Shown here in pieces: positions 5,213 through 8,338 of a stretch of 8,338 nt of DNA. The position numbers and the translations under genes are program-made. The stretch is from contig JACDHU010000066.1 in assembly GCA_013820865.1 (NCBI GenBank), positions 1-8,338 of the forward strand, in the 5' to 3' direction. Every line of letters begins with the position of its first letter. Positions within the stretch are counted from its first letter, which is position 1. The notes under the pieces were generated by a model that saw only the letters and a program-made list of their open reading frames with translations, made no database searches and had not been told where the DNA came from. The stretch is from Chloroflexota bacterium. GTDB taxonomy: Bacteria; Chloroflexota; Limnocylindria; QHBO01.

Positions 5213-6783
5213 GCAGCCTGCCACCGTCCTCGGTCGCGATGCATCCGGCCGCCGCCTGGGCCGCGCTCATCTTTGCCAGCCTCGGCGTCCTGCTCGGCGG
5301 CGCGGAACTCATGGTGGTGGCCATTGCGCTGCCATCGATCGTTGCCGATTTCGGCGGCTGGGCCGATCTCGCGCGCGTCAGCTGGATCATCAACGCGTAT
5401 CTGCTTGCCTACGTCGTGGCCATGCCGCTCGCGGGTCGCGGCGCGGACCTGTGGGGGGCGCGGCGCCTGTACGTGGTCGCGCTGCTCCTCTTCATCATCG
5501 GCAGCGCGGGCGCCGGCCTGTCGCGCTTCGCCGGACCCGAGGATGGCCTCGCCTGGCTCATCGGCTGGCGCGTGGTGCAGGGCTTCGGCGGCGGCGCGCT
5601 CGTCCCGTTGTCGATGGCTCTGGCCAGCCACCTGTTCACCGGCCGGCGGCGCGCCGCCGCACTTGGCCTCGAGGGCGCGGCGACGTACATCGGCATGGCC
5701 ATCGGTCCTGCCTATGGCGCCTGGGTCCTCCTGAACTTCAGCCTGCCCATCCCCGGGCTGGATGTGGCCCGCTGGCAGTGGATCTTCTTGCTCAACGTGC
5801 CGATAGGCATCGTCACCCTGCTGCTCATCTACGTCGTGGCCGGAGGCGTGGAGACGCCGCGCGTGCGGGCCGGGCTCGATCTCGGCGGCGCGCTGCTGCT
5901 GACCGTTGCCCTCGTGGCCGGCATCGGTGCGATCACCATCTCCGGCGCAACCGGCTGGACCGATCCGCTCGTCATCGCTGGGCTCGCGACGGGGGCCCTT
6001 GCGCTGGCGGCCTTCGTCTGGTTCGAGTTACGCTCGCGGGCGCCCCTGGTCGATCTGCGGCTGTTTCGCGACCGTGCCTTCAGTGCCGCCAACGCGGTGA
6101 GCCTGCTGACCGGCTATACGCTCGCCACCGCCATCATCGGTGGACCGGTCTTCGTGAATCGCGTGCTGTTCGACGGCGATGCGGCGGCATCGGGCGCGCT
6201 GACGGGATTGACGCTGGCGATTGCCGGTGGCGCGCTCGTCGGTGGGCTGTTGACAGGCTTTATCGGCGAGCGAATCGTGAGCCTGGTCGGTGTGGCGATC
6301 AGTGCCGCGGGGCTCGGGCTGGCCCTGGGATGGGGAGTCGGCACCGATCTCGATCGCCTCGTGCGCGACCTGGCGATCTTTGGCGCCGGCTTTGGGCTCA
6401 CGGTCTCACCGCGTGCGACCGCGGCGGTCGAGGCAGCGGGTGCCGGCGCCTACGGCGTGGCGAGTGCCACGCTCCAGATTTCGCGAACCATCGGCATGAG
6501 CGTGGGGCTGGCGCTCCTGACATCGATCGGGCAGAGCCGGATCGATGAGCTGTCCTCGCTGATCACCGATCCTGCCCGTCGCAATCGGCTCGTCGTCGAG
6601 CTGGGTCGACCGGAGCTCGTGGACGTTGATCCGAATGCGTCGCTGGTGCTGGTCGGGGTGCTGGAAGCATGGTCACAAGGGGAGTCGGCCGGGGTGCTGC
6701 GGTTGGTGTTCACGATCGCGCTCGGCGTTGGATTGCTCGCCCTCGTGCCGGCCTGGTTCGTTCGGGGTCGGAAGGGAATGTGA
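5209..6783 (+). CDS. MFS drug:H+ antiporter-like transporter, 14-TM DHA2 (EmrB/QacA) type (524 aa)
   Basis: This is a major facilitator protein of the length and layout of the 14-helix DHA2 exporters. It shows AELMVVAIALPSI in helix 1 (32-44), motif A GRGADLWGARRLY between helices 2 and 3 (76-88), RVVQGFGGGALVPLSMAL in helix 4 (121-138) and the motif C-like GMAIGPAYGAW in helix 5 (162-172). A further LFRDRAFSAANAV block (285-297) begins the second half, and SRTIGMSVGLALL (425-437) precedes a polar loop (about 440-490) and a final helix (about 497-518). Helix 1 carries Glu33 where DHA2 proteins usually have Asp. The GTG at 5209 overlaps the permease stop as GTGA, with ATG at 5239 as the alternative. 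Proton-driven efflux of a small hydrophobic compound or lipid is likely. Tight coupling to the ABC-like pair is unusual and suggests a shared substrate. Confidence 0.9.
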   Translation: MSSLPPSSVAMHPAAAWAALIFASLGVLLGGAELMVVAIALPSIVADFGGWADLARVSWIINAYLLAYVVAMPLAGRGADLWGARRLYVVALLLFIIGSAGAGLSRFAGPEDGLAWLIGWRVVQGFGGGALVPLSMALASHLFTGRRRAAALGLEGAATYIGMAIGPAYGAWVLLNFSLPIPGLDVARWQWIFLLNVPIGIVTLLLIYVVAGGVETPRVRAGLDLGGALLLTVALVAGIGAITISGATGWTDPLVIAGLATGALALAAFVWFELRSRAPLVDLRLFRDRAFSAANAVSLLTGYTLATAIIGGPVFVNRVLFDGDAAASGALTGLTLAIAGGALVGGLLTGFIGERIVSLVGVAISAAGLGLALGWGVGTDLDRLVRDLAIFGAGFGLTVSPRATAAVEAAGAGAYGVASATLQISRTIGMSVGLALLTSIGQSRIDELSSLITDPARRNRLVVELGRPELVDVDPNASLVLVGVLEAWSQGESAGVLRLVFTIALGVGLLALVPAWFVRGRKGM

Positions 6784-6803
6784 CAGTCGATCGGCGACTG
6801 TCA
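6781..6803. terminator. Perfect 9-bp inverted repeat spanning both stop codons of convergent genes
   Basis: TGACAGTCG at 6781-6789 and CGACTGTCA at 6795-6803 are exact reverse complements around a 5-nt ATCGG loop. The outer three bases of each arm are the MFS stop (TGA) and the complement of the sortase-like stop. A hairpin here would form in both transcripts. No U-tract follows on either strand, so it would be a non-canonical bidirectional terminator or 3'-end stabiliser. Confidence 0.65.
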
Positions 6804-7517
6804 GCCAGCAGGCTCGGCGATGATGACGAGCTCGCCCCAGTTGCGATTGAAGCCCTGGGACGTCTGCAGCGTGACGCGCTCGTAGTCGGTCGGCGCGGTC
6901 CACAAGGCACCCTCCACGCAGTCGTCGTGGATCTGGAGCGCCAGGGGCGGATTCGGCGGGTCAAGCGCCGGATTCGGCTCCGTCGGACACGGCACGTTCG
7001 GGCGGACCTCGGTGATGACGTAGGTCAGCACCGACTCATCGGACATGCGGATGTTCACCTCGGCCCCGATCTGGACGTTCCATAGCGGCTTGAACAGTGT
7101 GTTGAGCGCGTGCGCGAAGATGTACGAGTTCGTGTTCCGTCCCGGCTGGCTGGAGGCGCGCAGGATGTACGCCGCATCGGTCGGAGGGAAGCCGTCGGTC
7201 GCGGCATCGAGCGACTGGCGGACGAGCACGTTGACCCCGACCGACGGAATCTCCAGCTGGTTGGCAATGACCGATGACGGCAGCGGCGTCGACGTCGGCT
7301 CGGGGCTTGGCTCCGCGGATGCGCTGGGTGCATCGGTCTGGCTCGCCAGGGGCGTGCTCGTCGGCCCTGGTGTCGCAATCGCGGTCGCGCTTGGCCGGGC
7401 GATCGGGGGCAGACTGGTAGCCGGTTCGGCATCGAGGTCGAGCGAGCCGACGATAATGAGGACGACCCCCGCCACCGCCAGGATGATCGGGAGCGCCCAA
7501 GAGGAGAGACGCTTCAC
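6801..7517 (-). CDS. Sortase-fold membrane-anchored protein lacking the catalytic Cys (238 aa)
   Basis: A short Lys-Arg start and a single hydrophobic helix (about 7-25) anchor the protein. A Pro/Ser/Thr/Ala-rich linker (about 31-83) then leads to an extracytoplasmic sortase domain: NQLEIPSVGVNVLV (86-99), the substrate-pocket and His region NTNSYIFAHALNTLFKPLW (128-146) with the expected catalytic His136, and the final strands RVTLQTSQGF (214-223) and WGELVIIAEP (227-236). In active sortases the penultimate block is TLxTC; here it is TLQTS, so Ser220 replaces the catalytic Cys. Glu229 stands where related proteins, as I recall them, have the conserved Arg (WGRL), although Arg224 is nearby. 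An insert before the last strands contains Cys177 and Cys200. Transpeptidation is therefore doubtful; a binding or structural role is possible. The start is GTG at 7517, the only start that keeps the Lys-Arg end, and it abuts the otsB GTG. Confidence 0.8.
   Translation of the reverse strand: MKRLSSWALPIILAVAGVVLIIVGSLDLDAEPATSLPPIARPSATAIATPGPTSTPLASQTDAPSASAEPSPEPTSTPLPSSVIANQLEIPSVGVNVLVRQSLDAATDGFPPTDAAYILRASSQPGRNTNSYIFAHALNTLFKPLWNVQIGAEVNIRMSDESVLTYVITEVRPNVPCPTEPNPALDPPNPPLALQIHDDCVEGALWTAPTDYERVTLQTSQGFNRNWGELVIIAEPAG
7501..7506 (+). promoter_or_regulatory. Ribosome binding site of otsB
   Basis: GAGGAG, continuing as GAGGAGAG, ends 9-11 nt before the GTG at 7518, inside the first codons of the divergent sortase-like gene. 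There is no other plausible in-frame start upstream, so it supports GTG at 7518. Confidence 0.55.
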
Positions 7518-8336
7518 GTGACCGAGTCTAGCCGCAGAGCCGATGCGCCGCTGGCGCGCGCCCTGGCGCTGGCCTCAGCCGCCCTGGACGATGCGCCCGC
7601 CGGACTGCTGGCCGATTTTGACGGCACCCTGTCGCCGATCGTCGCCGACCCGGCGCTGGCCCGGCTCACCGATGGCGCATCCGGCGCGCTCACGGCGCTG
7701 GTCTCGCGCCTCGCCGTGGTGGCCATCGTCACCGGCCGCGCACCGCTCGACGCTCGACGCATGACAGGCGTCCCGGGCATGCTCGTCGCGGGCAACCACG
7801 GTACCGAGCTGCTCGAGCCTGATGCGGATGCGCCGATTCTGTCGCCGGCCGCGTCATCGGTCAGGGCAGCGCTCGACGAGGCGCTGGCGCGCCTGCCCCA
7901 GGTGGCCGGCGTGACAGTCGAGCACAAGGGGCTTTCCGCCGCCGTCCACTACCGCAATGCGGTTGACCAGGATGCGACGCGCGACCGGCTCATGGGCGCG
8001 CTCGGCCGGCTGGGCGACGGGCTGGAGTTGCGCCACGGGCGATTGAGCCTGGAGCTGCGCCCGGTCGGGCTGGGCGACAAGGGCGTTGCGGCGCGCACGA
8101 TCATCAAACGCTTCGGCCTGCGCGGGGTGGTGGTCATGGGCGACGACGTCACGGATCTCGACATGTTCGCCGCGGTCGCCGAGATGCGTGCCGCCGGTCA
8201 GATTCGCGGCGCGATCATCGGTGTCGGAGGAGGCGATGCTGAGGTGCCGCCCGAGGTCGCGGGTGCTGCCGACGTGCTGCTCGCTTCGCCCGCCGATGTT
8301 GCGCGACTGCTCGAGGCCCTGGCCGGCATCGGTTGA
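7518..8336 (+). CDS. otsB: Trehalose-6-phosphate phosphatase (272 aa)
   Basis: This cytosolic HAD-superfamily phosphatase hydrolyses trehalose-6-phosphate to trehalose, the second step of the OtsA-OtsB pathway. LLADFDGTLSPI (30-41) is HAD motif I with nucleophile Asp33 and acid/base Asp35. VTGR (71-74) is motif II, and GNHGTELLEPDA (92-103) and EHKGLSAAVHYR (135-146) are the substrate-region blocks. LRPVGLGDKGVA (180-191) supplies the motif III Lys188, and GDDVTDLDMF (208-217) is motif IV with Asp209, Asp210 and Asp213. The usual GDDxTDED has Leu where Glu is common (Leu214). The length fits a single-domain OtsB. No otsA is in the window, and the gene ends two bases before the right edge, so a partner could follow. 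The GTG start at 7518 abuts the GTG of the divergent sortase-like gene, so its promoter must lie within that gene. Confidence 0.93.
   Translation: MTESSRRADAPLARALALASAALDDAPAGLLADFDGTLSPIVADPALARLTDGASGALTALVSRLAVVAIVTGRAPLDARRMTGVPGMLVAGNHGTELLEPDADAPILSPAASSVRAALDEALARLPQVAGVTVEHKGLSAAVHYRNAVDQDATRDRLMGALGRLGDGLELRHGRLSLELRPVGLGDKGVAARTIIKRFGLRGVVVMGDDVTDLDMFAAVAEMRAAGQIRGAIIGVGGGDAEVPPEVAGAADVLLASPADVARLLEALAGIG
7525..7530 (-). promoter_or_regulatory. -10-like TAGACT placed for a leaderless sortase-like transcript
   Basis: On the minus strand TAGACT (7530-7525, TAnnnT pattern) ends 7 nt before the GTG at 7517. Transcription would then begin at or next to the start codon. No Shine-Dalgarno precedes that GTG, which fits leaderless initiation. 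The box lies inside the first codons of otsB and no -35 was recognised. Confidence 0.35.
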
Positions 8337-8338
8337 AC

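Noticed and set aside
4282..5631. Long minus-strand open frame (449 codons) antisense to the ABC-like, permease and MFS genes
   Set aside because: Its translation is low-complexity Arg/Ala/Pro-rich text typical of the reverse frame of high-GC genes, with no family resemblance, while the opposite strand encodes recognisable membrane proteins.
1..8338. tRNA, rRNA, CRISPR array, insertion sequence, phage or attachment site
   Set aside because: No repeat-spacer pattern, transposase-like protein, terminal inverted repeats or RNA-gene consensus was seen on either strand.

Overview
The window is dense, high-GC DNA (roughly two-thirds G+C by eye) with ten protein-coding genes and little intergenic space. 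GTG starts are common and many neighbouring genes share stop/start bases. The gene content (an actinobacterial-type inositol-3-phosphate synthase beside a PI-phosphate synthase, LpxL/PatA-type acyltransferases, a sortase-fold protein) suggests a free-living high-GC bacterium. An actinobacterium or a high-GC Chloroflexota lineage both fit; this is inference and the window alone cannot settle it.

Left part (1-3593, minus strand): a compact five-gene run read right to left. It starts with a small ArsR-type winged-helix regulator, followed by a CDP-alcohol phosphatidyltransferase of the PI-phosphate synthase type, inositol-3-phosphate synthase (ino1), an LpxL/PatA-type acyltransferase, and the N-terminal part of a second acyltransferase that runs off the left edge. 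Successive junctions are an 11-nt overlap, a 5-nt gap, a 4-nt GTGA overlap and a 1-nt TGATG overlap. The genes are therefore very probably one operon. Ino1 makes inositol-1-phosphate from glucose-6-phosphate, the phosphatidyltransferase attaches it to CDP-diacylglycerol, and the acyltransferases probably acylate a downstream inositol glycolipid. This resembles the mycobacterial pgsA1-patA-pimA neighbourhood, with ino1 inserted.

Middle (3594-6783): a divergent intergenic region of about 200 bp holds an AT-rich island on the regulator side, and on the other side two perfect dyads flanking a TAGGAT -10-like box. It is followed on the plus strand by three tightly coupled genes: an ABC ATPase-like protein, an ABC-2-type membrane protein and a 14-TM-type MFS transporter. 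Both junctions are GTGA overlaps. The ABC ATPase has an intact Walker B but has lost the Walker A lysine, the Q-loop glutamine, a normal signature and the H-loop histidine, so it looks like a pseudo-ATPase kept as an open frame.

Right part (6781-8338): the MFS gene converges on a minus-strand sortase-fold gene. A perfect 9-bp inverted repeat spans both stop codons. The sortase-like protein has Ser where the catalytic Cys should be and Glu where the usual Arg of this subgroup should be. Its GTG start abuts the GTG start of a divergent trehalose-6-phosphate phosphatase gene (otsB), forming CACGTG with no intergenic DNA.

The strongest leads are the two apparently catalytically dead proteins (pseudo-ABC NBD and pseudo-sortase), the ABC-like/MFS three-gene unit with its dyad-rich promoter, and the regulator-headed inositol-lipid operon. 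I saw no RNA genes, CRISPR arrays, insertion sequences or attachment sites.
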